Numbered from the stretch's first letter, positions 34,191 to 42,966 are shown. The stretch is 64,000 nucleotides of DNA from Nocardia sp. alder85J (GCF_020176955.2 NZ_JAIUCZ020000011.1:248001-312000); one strand, 5' to 3'. Program-made: numbers and translations. Notes: generated by a model from the letters alone, not told the origin.

Positions 34191-35183
34191 TCAGCGACGA
34201 CGGCCCACGGCCGCGAGGGTTTCCACGGCGGCGGTGTACAGGGAGTCGGCGGACGGCAGGGCGAGCCGCTCCAGCGGCTTGGCGTAGGGCAGCGGCACCT
34301 CGGCCATCGCGACCCGGCGTACGGGGGCATCGAGATGGTCGAAGGCGCCGTCGGAGATCGAGGCCGCCACCTCCGCGCCGATGCCGTAGGTGAGCCAGTC
34401 GTCCTCGCCGATCACCGCGCAGCCGGTCCTGCGGACCGAGGCCACCAGGGTGTCGCGATCCAGCGGGCGCAGACTGCGCAGGTCGATCACCTCGGCCGAG
34501 ATACCGTCGGCGGCAAGGCGTTCGGCGACCTGGGTGGCGACGGTGGCCATCCGGGAGTAGCCGATGAGGGTGATGTCGGTACCCGGCCGGGTGATCGCGG
34601 CCTTGCCGATCTCGGCGGGCGGCAGCTCGGCGGGCACCTCGCCCCTGGTGTTGTAGAGCGAGAGGTTCTCCAGGAACAACACCGGATCGTTGTCGGCGAT
34701 CGCGGCCTTCAGCAGGGCGCGGGCGTCGGCGGGGGTGCTGGGGGCCACCACCTTCAGGCCGGGCACGAACGCGTAGTACAGCTCGATGTTCTGCGAATGG
34801 GTCGCGCCCAGTTGCTGTCCGCCGCCGCCGGGGGTGCGGATCACCATCGGCACCGGGGTCTGGCCGCCGAACATGCCGTAGATCTTGGCGGCGTGGTTGA
34901 CGATCTGGTCCAGCGCCAGCAGCGAGAAGTTGATCGTCATGATCTCCACCACCGGGCGCAGGCCCAGCATGGCGGCGCCGATGGCGGCGCCGACGAAACC
35001 CTCCTCGGCGATCGGGGTGTCGCGCACCCGCTTCTCGCCGAATTCGGCCAGCAGGCCGGCGGTGATCTTGTAGGACCCCTCGAAGACGCCGATCTCCTCC
35101 CCGATCAGGAAGACGTCCTCGTCGCGCCGCATCTCCTCGCGGAGGGTCTCGCGCAGCGCTTCGCGATAGGTCATGACTGGCAT
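34191..35183 (-). CDS. pdhB: 2-oxoacid dehydrogenase E1 component, beta subunit
   Basis: 330 residues from ATG 35183. Typical transketolase-like E1beta: MTYREALRETLREEMRRDED, FLIGEEIGVFEGSYKITAGL, TPIAEEGFVGAAIGAAMLGL, NFSLLALDQIVNHAAKIYGM, and a C-terminal transketolase domain with IDLRSLRPLDRDTLVASVRR. With E1alpha it forms the TPP-dependent alpha2beta2 decarboxylase. It lies 11 nt after E1alpha, so it is co-translated. Confidence 0.9.
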   Translation of the reverse strand: MPVMTYREALRETLREEMRRDEDVFLIGEEIGVFEGSYKITAGLLAEFGEKRVRDTPIAEEGFVGAAIGAAMLGLRPVVEIMTINFSLLALDQIVNHAAKIYGMFGGQTPVPMVIRTPGGGGQQLGATHSQNIELYYAFVPGLKVVAPSTPADARALLKAAIADNDPVLFLENLSLYNTRGEVPAELPPAEIGKAAITRPGTDITLIGYSRMATVATQVAERLAADGISAEVIDLRSLRPLDRDTLVASVRRTGCAVIGEDDWLTYGIGAEVAASISDGAFDHLDAPVRRVAMAEVPLPYAKPLERLALPSADSLYTAAVETLAAVGRRR

Positions 35184-35194
35184 CGTTGGTTACC

Positions 35195-36265
35195 TCAGAA
35201 CAGCGGGTCGGCGGGCAGGCGGCGGGAGTCGCCCGCGACCGGGGTGGCATAGGTGTAGTCGAACAGGCTCGACGGCTCGGGATGCGGACTGGTGTCGGCG
35301 AATTCGACCGCGGCGGCCACCTGTTCGCGGACCTCGGTCTCGATCGCGGCGGCCGCGTCGTCGTCGAGCAGCCCGGCGGCGCGCAGCGCGGTGGCGAGGC
35401 GTTCGATCGGATCGTGCGCGTGCACCTCCGACACCGTCTCGGCGGAGCGGTATTTCGCCGGGTCGACGACCGAGTGGCCCTTGAGCCGGTAGCTGACCGC
35501 TTCCAGCACAGCGGGTTTGCCCTCGCGCCGCGCGCCCTCGATCAGGTCGGCGGCCGCGTCGCGGACGGCGAGCACATCGGTGCCGTCGACGCGTTCGCCA
35601 CACATCCGGTAGGCGGCCGCGCGCTTGTACAGTTCGGGTTCCGCGGAGGAGCGCTCGACGGTGGTGCCCATCCCGGTCTGGTTGTTGACCACCAGGAACA
35701 CCACCGGCAGCCGCCACAGCGCGGCGATGTTCAGCGACTCGTGGAAGGCGCCGATATTGGTGGTGCCCTCACCCATCTGGCACACCACCACGTCGTCGCC
35801 GCCGCGGTAGTCGATGGCCAGGGCCGCGCCGACGGCCAGCGGCACCTGGCCGCCGACGATCGCGTACCCGCCGAGCAGCCGGGTCGTGGTGTCGTACATG
35901 TGCATCGAGCCGCCCCAGCCCTTGGAGGTGCCGGTGCTGCGCCCGTACAGCTCGGCCATCACCCGGCCGGGCTCGATGCCCTTGGCCAGTGCATAACCGT
36001 GTTCGCGATAGTTGGTGAACAGGTAGTCCGTCGGCCGCATGGCGGCGCCGAGGCCGACGACGGTGGCCTCCTCACCGAGGTTGAGGTGGCAGTAGCCGCC
36101 GATCTTCGCCTGCTGATAGCTCTGCGCGGTGCGCTCCTCGAAGCGCCGCACGAACAGCATGTCGCGGTAGTACCCGCGGACTACCGCGGGATCCTCACCG
36201 CCGAACGGGGTGTCGGCGGGCGCGGCCTTCCGGACCGGCTTGCGGGGTGCGGTGCTGGTGGTCAT
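35195..36265 (-). CDS. pdhA: 2-oxoacid (pyruvate) dehydrogenase E1 component, alpha subunit
   Basis: 356 residues from ATG 36265. FVRRFEERTAQSYQQAKIGG, YREHGYALAKGIEPGRVMAE, SKGWGGSMHMYD and the TPP motif VVCQMGEGTTNIGAFHESLN (GEG...N) identify E1alpha. RLKGHSVVDPAKYRS is the phosphorylation-loop region of PDH-type E1alpha. It decarboxylates the 2-oxoacid on TPP. The gene follows E3 by 10 nt. The pyruvate assignment over acetoin dehydrogenase is tentative because no acetoin accessory gene is present. Confidence 0.88.
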   Translation of the reverse strand: MTTSTAPRKPVRKAAPADTPFGGEDPAVVRGYYRDMLFVRRFEERTAQSYQQAKIGGYCHLNLGEEATVVGLGAAMRPTDYLFTNYREHGYALAKGIEPGRVMAELYGRSTGTSKGWGGSMHMYDTTTRLLGGYAIVGGQVPLAVGAALAIDYRGGDDVVVCQMGEGTTNIGAFHESLNIAALWRLPVVFLVVNNQTGMGTTVERSSAEPELYKRAAAYRMCGERVDGTDVLAVRDAAADLIEGARREGKPAVLEAVSYRLKGHSVVDPAKYRSAETVSEVHAHDPIERLATALRAAGLLDDDAAAAIETEVREQVAAAVEFADTSPHPEPSSLFDYTYATPVAGDSRRLPADPLF

Positions 36266-36275
36266 CGCGGTCTCC

Positions 36276-37727
36276 TCAGCGCTTCCGCGGCGCGATGTGC
36301 AGCGGCATGCCGAGACCGGCCAGCGCCGTCTCCATGCCGATCTCGCCGAGGGTGGGGTGGGCGTGGATGGTGCCGGCGAGCTCGTCGAGCGTCGCCTCGA
36401 GCGAGATCGCCAGGGCGCCTTCGGTGATCAGGTCGCTGGCGGACGGGCCGATGATGTGCACGCCCAGCACCTCGCCGTGCCGCTGCCCGGCCACGATCTT
36501 CGCGAAACCCTCGGTCTCACCGCAGGTCTTCGCCCGGCCCAGCGCGGCGAACGGGAAAGTGGCGGTGACGATCTCGTGCCCGGCCGTGCGCGCGGCGGCC
36601 TCCGTGAGCCCGACACTCGCGATCTCCGGATGGGTGAAGGTGGCCGCGGGGATCACGTCGTAGTCGATGTGCGAGGGCTGTCCGGCGATCACGTCGGCGG
36701 CGACCATGCCCTGATGCGAGGCGACATGGGCGAGCAGCGCCTTACCGGTGACGTCGCCGATCGCGTACACGTGCGGTACGCCGGTGGCCATGCCGTCATC
36801 CACTGGGATGAAACCTCTTGCGTCGGTGACGATTCCGGCGATATCCAGGCCGAGGTCGGCGGTGTTGGGACGGCGCCCCACGCCCACCAGCACCACATCG
36901 GCGACCGGCTCGGCCGGCTTCGGCCCGCCGACGCTGACGCGCAGCCCGTCCGCCGTCTCCGTGATCGCCTGTACGGTGGCCCCGGTCAGCACTGTGATAC
37001 CGCGCTTGGTGAACGAACGTCCCAGTGCCGCACCGATATCGGCGTCCTCGACGGGGACGAGCCGGTCCTGCATCTCGACGACGGTGACCGCGGCCCCGAA
37101 GGTGTGGAACAGGCTCGCCCACTCCGCGCCGACCGCGCTGCCCCCGACGATCACCACCCGCTTCGGCACCTCGGTCAGCCCGAACGCGCCGTCGGAGGTG
37201 ATCACGCCCGGCAGCTCGGCTCCCGGAATCGGCAGTCGCGCGGGCACCGAACCGGTGGCGATCACGACGTCACGGGCCGTCAGTTGCCGGATCGGCGTGA
37301 CCGGGGCGGCCGCGTAGCGGGGCCCGTCCGGGTAGATCGGCGAGGGCCCGGCCTCGGACACCTCGACCGTGGTGGGCCCGGTGAATCGCGCGTGGCCCTC
37401 GATCACGGTGACGCCGTTGGCCTTCAGTAGCCCGGCCACCCCGGCGGTGAGCTGCTCGACGATTCCGTCCTTGCGCTGCCGTACCGCGCCGAAGTCGAAC
37501 CGGACGTTGTCCGCGTACACCCCGAATTCGGCTGCGGCCGTGACGGTGTGGAAGACCTCCGCGGAACGCAGCATCGCCTTGGTGGGGATGCATCCCCAGT
37601 TCAGGCAGACCCCGCCCGGCCGCTCCTTCTCCACCAGTCCCACGGACAGCCCGCGCTGCGCCGCCCGGATGGCGGCGACATAGCCGCCGGGACCGCCACC
37701 GATCACCAGCAGATCGAATTCCGGCAC
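36276..37727 (-). CDS. lpd: dihydrolipoyl dehydrogenase (E3)
   Basis: 483 residues from ATG 37727. FAD-binding FDLLVIGGGPGGYVAAIRAA, redox-active disulfide in GGVCLNWGCIPTKAML, NAD-binding RVVIVGGSAVGAEWASLFH, and the C-terminal dimer-interface His-Glu region IIGPSASDLITEGALAIS...HAHPTLGEIGMETAL. It reoxidises E2 dihydrolipoamide. First gene of the E3-E1alpha-E1beta-E2 operon, with ~600 nt of non-coding or decayed DNA upstream that should hold the promoter; I could not pick one confidently. Confidence 0.9.
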   Translation of the reverse strand: MPEFDLLVIGGGPGGYVAAIRAAQRGLSVGLVEKERPGGVCLNWGCIPTKAMLRSAEVFHTVTAAAEFGVYADNVRFDFGAVRQRKDGIVEQLTAGVAGLLKANGVTVIEGHARFTGPTTVEVSEAGPSPIYPDGPRYAAAPVTPIRQLTARDVVIATGSVPARLPIPGAELPGVITSDGAFGLTEVPKRVVIVGGSAVGAEWASLFHTFGAAVTVVEMQDRLVPVEDADIGAALGRSFTKRGITVLTGATVQAITETADGLRVSVGGPKPAEPVADVVLVGVGRRPNTADLGLDIAGIVTDARGFIPVDDGMATGVPHVYAIGDVTGKALLAHVASHQGMVAADVIAGQPSHIDYDVIPAATFTHPEIASVGLTEAAARTAGHEIVTATFPFAALGRAKTCGETEGFAKIVAGQRHGEVLGVHIIGPSASDLITEGALAISLEATLDELAGTIHAHPTLGEIGMETALAGLGMPLHIAPRKR

Positions 37728-38340
37728 TCGTGGTGCTCCTCAGTCTCGAACGTTGGACCAGACGCCCGGATATGGGCACTGGCCGTCGACACGAGTCTTG
37801 CCGGTACGCGATGCACAATCAAGCATCGGAAAGCCCAGCAATCGGGTAACGAAATTGTGCTCGGAGCCCAACGGGTGGCGGGTCGATGTCCGTCGGCAGG
37901 CGGTGGATCCGCCCGGACGCGGTATTTTCCACGGTGTGCCTCCGGCGCATCAATCGGCCGGAGGACCGGGCCGTGAAACAGGCCCGGAGAAAATCGGGCA
38001 CCCGCTCGGAAAATGCGTTCCGATTCCCGGTCGCACGGTATTCGAGGTGGGAATGCCGTCACGAGATCGGCTGGACCAGCGCGGATGTTGTCGCGGCGAG
38101 GAATTGTGCAGGCAAGCGTTACCGAGGAAAGGCTTTTCGACGAGACAATCGGCGGCCCGCGTCGCGGCGGCCATCACACCGGAAGGGAGATATCGGCAGT
38201 CTCGCCGAGGCCGTCGCCGACGGTGCGGGCGATATTCCCGGTACCGCCGTCGACCTGGTTCCGGTGGGGAAGATGGGCGGGCCGGATATGCGGCCGGGCG
38301 GGTGCCGGTCGTCGCCGAACGATCCTCGGGCGCGCGCTTT
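37728..38340. other. gene-poor, partly decayed region upstream of the E3 operon
   Basis: 613 nt with no intact gene. It includes the E3 operon promoter region and, around 38169-38276, a flavodoxin-like remnant described separately. Long frames on the plus strand across it are composition artefacts. Confidence 0.45.
38169..38276 (+). pseudogene. flavodoxin/WrbA-like NAD(P)H:quinone oxidoreductase remnant
   Basis: In two frames one can read GHHTGREI, then SLAEAVADGAGDIPGTAVDL followed by VPVGKM, closely resembling the FMN phosphate-binding loop and first helix of WrbA-type quinone reductases (consensus H-T-x-x-x-A-E-A-V-A-x-G-A...PGT-x-V). A frameshift separates the parts, and the rest of the gene is missing where the transposase-like gene lies. 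Too short to be certain. Confidence 0.4.
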
Positions 38341-39435
38341 TCAGACACGCAGGGCGTGCAGGCGCGCGGCTGCGGATTTCAGCCGCCGATGGACCGCGGC
38401 CGGATTGATGTCCCGATAGGTGTCGGCGAGGATGGCCTTGTCCTCGCCGGTCACCGCGGGGTGCCGCAGCACTCGCTGGTAGGGCGTCACCGTGTCGTAT
38501 CGGCGGCCGTGCGCATTGCCGACCAGCCGCTGTTGCGGGTGGAAATAGTTGGTCAGCAGCGAGCGGTCGGTCCAGAGTTCGTTGCTCAGTGCGAGCTCGC
38601 CCGGAAGCGGCCGTTGGGGCGGCGTGGGTAATTCGCAACTGGCCGTGCGGGATCGGGCGAAGGTGAGCCGGCGCTGCCGGCACCACGCCAGCAGCGCCGC
38701 GTCGGCCTCCCGGCCGCAGTCGATCGAGCCCAGCCCGAGGATCGGGAACGGCAGGATGCGGGCGATGTCCTCCACCGCCGTCGCCGCGTGCGCCGGTGTC
38801 GCCACCACCCGGCTCTCGGTCCAGCCGGTGGCGATGTCGGCGACGGTGAGCGTGCGGGCGCGGCCGTCGTGGGCCATGGTCACGCGGGTGAATCCGGGCC
38901 GGGTGTGGTCCCAGCCGTTCCAGACCAGCGCGGTCAGATCGTCACGAACCGTGGGGGTCAGCCGGATCTTGCGGGGTGCGGCGGGCGGATGCCGCCGCCG
39001 CTGTTCGGCGAGCCTGCGATCGATGGTGGCCGGCGACATCTCGCCGAGCAGTTCGGCGGTGCGATCGTCGACGGCCAGTTCGCCGTGCCGGCGCAGTACG
39101 CCGACCAATTCCGGCAGGATCGGCGCGAGCCGTTTACCGGCCGGTTGGTCCAGAATCGTCCAGCAGAATTGCAGCGCCTCGACCACTCTGCCGTCGTATT
39201 TGACGTGGTCGGCCGTGGTGCGGGCGGCCGGGGATTCCTGCTGCGTGGCATTGCTCAATGCCTTGCGGGCGTGATTACGATGCCAACCGGTCGCGGCGCA
39301 GACCTGATTCAGGATCCGGGTCTTCTCCAGCTTGTCCGCACGTGCATATGAACTTGCGAACGAGCGGGTGAGTGCCTTCCGCTCGGCGAGGGTCATCGCC
39401 GGTGATATGGTCAGAATATTCAGGGAGTCGCGCAT
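38341..39435 (-). CDS. transposase-derived protein with lost catalytic residues
   Basis: 364 residues from ATG 39435. It aligns along its length with integrase-core (rve) transposases: ARADKLEKTRILNQVCAATG, WHRNHARKALSNATQ, KRLAPILPELVGVLRRHGEL, MSPATIDRRLAEQRRRH, TLTVADIATGWTESRVV, LPFPILGLGSIDCG, RSLLTNYFHPQQRLVG. In active relatives recalled from memory, the first Asp sits in F-V-E-I-D-L-V; here it is F-T-R-V-T-M. The ~20-residue block with the catalytic Glu (E-Q-K-N) is deleted after TFARSRTASC. The frame is otherwise intact. It is either a decaying IS or a domesticated DNA-binding protein. Confidence 0.7.
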   Translation of the reverse strand: MRDSLNILTISPAMTLAERKALTRSFASSYARADKLEKTRILNQVCAATGWHRNHARKALSNATQQESPAARTTADHVKYDGRVVEALQFCWTILDQPAGKRLAPILPELVGVLRRHGELAVDDRTAELLGEMSPATIDRRLAEQRRRHPPAAPRKIRLTPTVRDDLTALVWNGWDHTRPGFTRVTMAHDGRARTLTVADIATGWTESRVVATPAHAATAVEDIARILPFPILGLGSIDCGREADAALLAWCRQRRLTFARSRTASCELPTPPQRPLPGELALSNELWTDRSLLTNYFHPQQRLVGNAHGRRYDTVTPYQRVLRHPAVTGEDKAILADTYRDINPAAVHRRLKSAAARLHALRV

Positions 39436-39569
39436 GGTTGCAGCCCTCGTGTTTTTATTCCGAAAGTCCTGCTCCGGCCGTGCGGCCACCCGCTCGCGCG
39501 ACGCTGCGAGAGCTCCCGTCGGAAACCCGGGATCCATGAGCCGTTCCCGAGCTTAATTTTGTGTTATCT

Positions 39570-39620
39570 GTGTGTCAATAATATTACGACTGTGACATGA
39601 CACACGGAGTTGACGTGTCA
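39570..39620. repeat. cluster of TGTGTCA/TGACACA half-sites
   Basis: GTGTGTCA at 39570-39577, TGACACAC at 39598-39605 and GTGTCA at 39615-39620 form overlapping inverted repeats in an AT-richer patch about 135-185 nt upstream of the transposase-like gene. They could be a terminal repeat of the parent IS or operator sites. No matching repeat was found on the far side of the gene near 38341. Confidence 0.45.
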
Positions 39621-39693
39621 AAGGTGCTGGAAAAGGACCGAATGTTCAATTCCGGTGGTTCGATACCTACCGTGGGTACGGCATTTCGGGGTA

Positions 39694-39927
39694 TCACCGG
39701 GTATTTCTGCACAGCACCTGGTAGGCGCGTACCGCGTCCTCCGGGAACACCGGCACCCGGATCCGGCCGCCCCATGCCGACCGGTGCCGTGACGGTCCGC
39801 AGGTCGCCCGTATCCCGTTGTGGCGCAGCAGCTCACGCACGGTTTCGGCGGCCCGGTCGTCGGCCACGGTGGCCGCGGCGACGAGCAGCCCGTACTCGCC
39901 GCCGCGCGCCGAACTCGGGAACTTCAT
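39694..39927 (-). CDS. small protein, DUF2007-like
   Basis: 77 residues from ATG 39927, 4 nt after the qcrB stop. The sequence GEYGLLVAAATVADDRAAET, then VRELLRHNGIRATCG and IRVPVFPEDAVRAYQVL, fits the ferredoxin-like fold of DUF2007/putative signal-transducing proteins, in which two beta-alpha units end in a V-x-V-F-x-x-D-x-x-x-A motif. Function unknown. Being coupled to cytochrome b, it may assist or modulate the oxidoreductase. Confidence 0.6.
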   Translation of the reverse strand: MKFPSSARGGEYGLLVAAATVADDRAAETVRELLRHNGIRATCGPSRHRSAWGGRIRVPVFPEDAVRAYQVLCRNTR

Positions 39928-39931
39928 CGGC

Positions 39932-41557
39932 TCACGAGTTCCGATCCTGATGTTCGTGCAGGACCGCCAATTGCGCCTGTTCACCGTGCTTTTCGTGCTG
40001 CTCGAGCACCGCCGCCTCGGCCGGCGGGTCGGCGCGGAGGAAGGTGCCGCCGCCGGGACGACCGGCGAAACCCAACTCGTTCAGCTTCTTCGGCACCTTC
40101 GCCCCCTGGTACTCCAGCGGGATCGGGTGACCGTGTTCGTCGCACGGCCCCAGCGACTGGTGCACCTCGATGTACTCGCCGTGCGGCAGTCGCTCGAGCA
40201 GACCGGTCTCGATGCCGTGTTCCAGCACCGACCGGTCGCTGCGTTGCAGGCCCAGGCACATCCGGTAGGCGGCGTAGTACGCCACCGGCGGCGCCACCAG
40301 CAGGCCGATCCGCCCGATCCAGGTCACGGCGTCGAGCGAGAGGTCGAACGTCATCGCGAGGATGTCGTCGACACAGGACAACGTCAGCACCAGGTAGAAG
40401 GCGATCGCCATGGCCCCGATCCCGGTGCGCACCGGCGCATCCCGCGGCTGCTGCGACAGATTGTGGATCGCGGTGTCGTGGGTCAGCCGCCGTTCGATCG
40501 ACGGATACATCACCAGCACCGTGAACACCAGCCCCATCACCACCGCGACCCAGAAGGCCGCGGGAATCGTGTAGGGCCCCAGGTAGATCTCCCACGCCGG
40601 CAGCAGCCGGGCCAGGCCGTCGGTCCACATCATGTAGAAGTCCGGCTGCGACCCCGCCGACACCTGGGACGGGTTGTAGGGACCGAAGTTCCAGATCGGA
40701 TTGACCTGGAGCACACCACCCGTCACCGCCACCACGCCGAGGGTGAACATGAAGAACGCGCCCTGGTCGGCGGCGAACACGGGCACGATGCGCGAGCCCA
40801 CCACGTTCTTCTCGGTGCGGCCGAGACCCGGGTACTGAGTGTGCTTCTGGTACCAGACCAGCGCCACGTGCGCGGCGATCAGCGCCAGCATGATCCCGGG
40901 GATCAGCAGTACATGAGCGATGTACAGCCGCGGGACGATGACGTTGCCGGGGAACTCCCCGCCGAAAAGCAGCCAGTGCAACCAGGTTCCGATCACCGGC
41001 ACGGCCATGGTGATCCCGCCCAGCGGCGACCGCAGCCCGGTGCCGGACAGCAGATCGTCCGGCAGCGAATAGCCGAAGAAGCCCTCGAACATGGCCAGGA
41101 TCAACAGGATCGAGCCGATGGTCCAGTTGCCCTCCCGCGGCTTGCGGAACGCGCCGGTGAAGAAGATCCGGAACAGGTGCAAGATCATCGAGGCCGCGAA
41201 AAGCAGTGCGGCCCAGTGGTGTACCTGCCGGATGAACAGCCCGCCGCGGACCTCGAAGGTGATGTTCAGCGCGGTCTCGTAGGCCCGTGACATGGTGACG
41301 CCGCGCAACGGCGCGTAGGAGCCGTTGTAGACGACGTCGCTCATCGACGGATCGAAGTACAGCGCGAGACAGGTCCCCGAGAGGATCAGGATGATGAACG
41401 AATACAGCGCGATCTCGCCGAGCAGGAACGACCAGTGGGTCGGGAAGACCTTGTTGATCGAGCGTTTGACGAACGGCGCCATCCGATAGCGGGAATCCGC
41501 TTCCCGCGCGGCGTGTGCCGCGCGGGAAGCGAACCCCGATTGTGCCGGAGCACTCAT
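39932..41557 (-). CDS. qcrB: cytochrome b subunit of a bc complex, orphan paralogue
   Basis: 541 residues from ATG 41557 (TAATG overlap with the upstream gene). An actinobacterial QcrB: N-terminal cytosolic helix, TM helices, heme His pairs in RQVHHWAALLFAASMILHLF and IAHVLLIPGIMLALIAAHVA, the QP-site region NPIWNFGPYNPSQVSAGSQP with PDFYMMWTDG, and a long hydrophilic C-terminal tail typical of the group. No qcrA (Rieske) or qcrC (cytochrome cc) is nearby, whereas the respiratory operon is normally ctaE-qcrCAB. It is therefore a second, isolated copy. Confidence 0.88.
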   Translation of the reverse strand: MSAPAQSGFASRAAHAAREADSRYRMAPFVKRSINKVFPTHWSFLLGEIALYSFIILILSGTCLALYFDPSMSDVVYNGSYAPLRGVTMSRAYETALNITFEVRGGLFIRQVHHWAALLFAASMILHLFRIFFTGAFRKPREGNWTIGSILLILAMFEGFFGYSLPDDLLSGTGLRSPLGGITMAVPVIGTWLHWLLFGGEFPGNVIVPRLYIAHVLLIPGIMLALIAAHVALVWYQKHTQYPGLGRTEKNVVGSRIVPVFAADQGAFFMFTLGVVAVTGGVLQVNPIWNFGPYNPSQVSAGSQPDFYMMWTDGLARLLPAWEIYLGPYTIPAAFWVAVVMGLVFTVLVMYPSIERRLTHDTAIHNLSQQPRDAPVRTGIGAMAIAFYLVLTLSCVDDILAMTFDLSLDAVTWIGRIGLLVAPPVAYYAAYRMCLGLQRSDRSVLEHGIETGLLERLPHGEYIEVHQSLGPCDEHGHPIPLEYQGAKVPKKLNELGFAGRPGGGTFLRADPPAEAAVLEQHEKHGEQAQLAVLHEHQDRNS

Positions 41558-41862
41558 TACGCCGGCTCCGCCTTGAACTCGGCGACCAGCGCGTAGACCC
41601 CCGGGCTGGCCTCGGCGATGGCGGCGGTCCGCTTCGCGAACTCCTGCGCCGCCGGATCGCCGAGCGTGGCCTCGGCATCCTCCGGGCCGGCCCACTGCGC
41701 CCAGTTGATCACCTTGCTGCCGTCGGCGCTGGCGAACAGGTTGACCGACACGAATCCCGGGCGGTGCCGGATGACGGATTCGGTGCCCTCCTCGAGCAGT
41801 TCGATCAGTTCCTGCTGCTTGGCCGGGTCGACCTCGATGACGTTGAAGAAGTTGGCGGTCAT
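41557..41862 (-). CDS. antibiotic biosynthesis monooxygenase (ABM)-domain protein
   Basis: 101 residues from ATG 41862. ABM ferredoxin-like fold: FFNVIEVDPAKQQELIELLE, then RPGFVSVNLFASADGSKVIN and WAQWAGPEDAEATLGDPAAQ. Such proteins are cofactor-free quinol or polyketide monooxygenases, or heme-degrading IsdG relatives. First gene of the ABM-qcrB-DUF2007 operon, divergent from sigJ. A quinone-related role would fit with cytochrome b (inference). Confidence 0.75.
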   Translation of the reverse strand: MTANFFNVIEVDPAKQQELIELLEEGTESVIRHRPGFVSVNLFASADGSKVINWAQWAGPEDAEATLGDPAAQEFAKRTAAIAEASPGVYALVAEFKAEPA

Positions 41863-42015
41863 TGCGGTTTCCTCCTGATTCGACGGTGTCCGTGTGGTCC
41901 GGATCGGGCCCCCTCGCGAGCCTCGGTGAATCCGGCTCCACGGCTATGACGACGCAGGCGGCGAGAATGTCTGGCCGGCGGCTGACGTTCCCGGGAGCTG
42001 TGTCGTCTACTGGAT

Positions 42016-42966
42016 ATGAGTTCTTCACCCGAGCAACGACCGGATCGGGAGGACGCCGTGGACGACACCGGGCCGGACGATCTGCCCGCCGTGGCCGAGG
42101 AGCGGCGGGCGCTGATGAATCTCGGCTACCGGCTGCTGGGTTCGGTCGCCGACGCCGAGGACGCGGTCCAGGAGACCTATCTACGCTGGTACAAGCTCAC
42201 CGAGCCGGCCCGGCACGAGATCGAGTCGCCGATGGGCTGGCTGATGACCACGGCCGGCCGGATCTGCCTGGACATGCTCGGCTCGGCCCGCGCCCGCCGC
42301 GAGCGCTACGTCGGCGAGTGGCTGCCCGAACCGCTGCCCGGCCCGGGCCGCTGGACCAGCCACAAACCGCTCGACGACACCGCCGACCCGGCCGATCGGG
42401 TCACCCTCGACGAATCGGTGGCGATGGCGCTGCTGCTGGTGCTGGAGGGGATGACCCCGGCCGAACGGGTCGCGTTCGTCCTGCACGACGTGTTCCGGTA
42501 CCGCTTCGACGAAATCGCCGACATCGTGGGCCGCTCGCCGGGGGCCTGCCGCCAGCTGGCCTCGTCGGCGCGCCGCCGCGTGGACACCGCCCGGACGGTG
42601 ACCGCGCCGCCGCAGCAGCGAGCCACGCTGGCGGGCGCGTTCCGGTCGGCCTGGCAGACCGGGGACCTGGCGGAACTGGTGCGGCTGCTGGATCCGCAGG
42701 CCACCGCTGTCACCGACGGGGGCGGCCTGGTCACCGCCTCGATCGAACCGCTCGTCGGCGCCGCGGCGGTGGCCCGGTTCTTCCTCGACGTGTTCCAGCG
42801 GCAGCCGGATCTGCTGATCGAGGAGGCGCTGGTCAACGGGGAGCCGGGGCTGGTCGCGCACGCCGCGGGCGAGGTGCTCGCGGTGATCTCGATGAGTGTC
42901 ACCGCCGGTCGGATCGACCGGATCTGGGTGGTCCGCAATCCGGAGAAGCTGGCGGCCTGGAACTGA
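42016..42966 (+). CDS. sigJ: ECF sigma factor SigJ (ECF41 type, C-terminal SnoaL domain)
   Basis: 316 residues from ATG 42016. Region 2 (ALMNLGYRLLGSVADAEDAV, QETYLRWY), region 4 (LVLEGMTPAERVAFVLHDVF, FDEIADIVGRSPGACRQLAS), then a SnoaL-like domain (~110 aa) that in this group controls activity in cis instead of an anti-sigma factor. The conserved ECF41 elements TDGGG and NPEKLAAW are present. ECF41 factors usually control an adjacent oxidoreductase or carboxymuconolactone-type gene; here the divergent neighbour is the ABM-qcrB operon, the likely target (inference). Confidence 0.85.
   Translation: MSSSPEQRPDREDAVDDTGPDDLPAVAEERRALMNLGYRLLGSVADAEDAVQETYLRWYKLTEPARHEIESPMGWLMTTAGRICLDMLGSARARRERYVGEWLPEPLPGPGRWTSHKPLDDTADPADRVTLDESVAMALLLVLEGMTPAERVAFVLHDVFRYRFDEIADIVGRSPGACRQLASSARRRVDTARTVTAPPQQRATLAGAFRSAWQTGDLAELVRLLDPQATAVTDGGGLVTASIEPLVGAAAVARFFLDVFQRQPDLLIEEALVNGEPGLVAHAAGEVLAVISMSVTAGRIDRIWVVRNPEKLAAWN

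Noticed and set aside
37753..38631. A long plus-strand frame over the region upstream of lpd
   Set aside because: The composition is Arg/Gly-rich and it overlaps the transposase-like gene antisense. Only a short WrbA-like piece in other frames looks real.
41862..42016. A defined ECF41 promoter in the sigJ-ABM intergenic region
   Set aside because: I looked for TGTCACA-N16-CGTC and found only partial matches, so no promoter is annotated.
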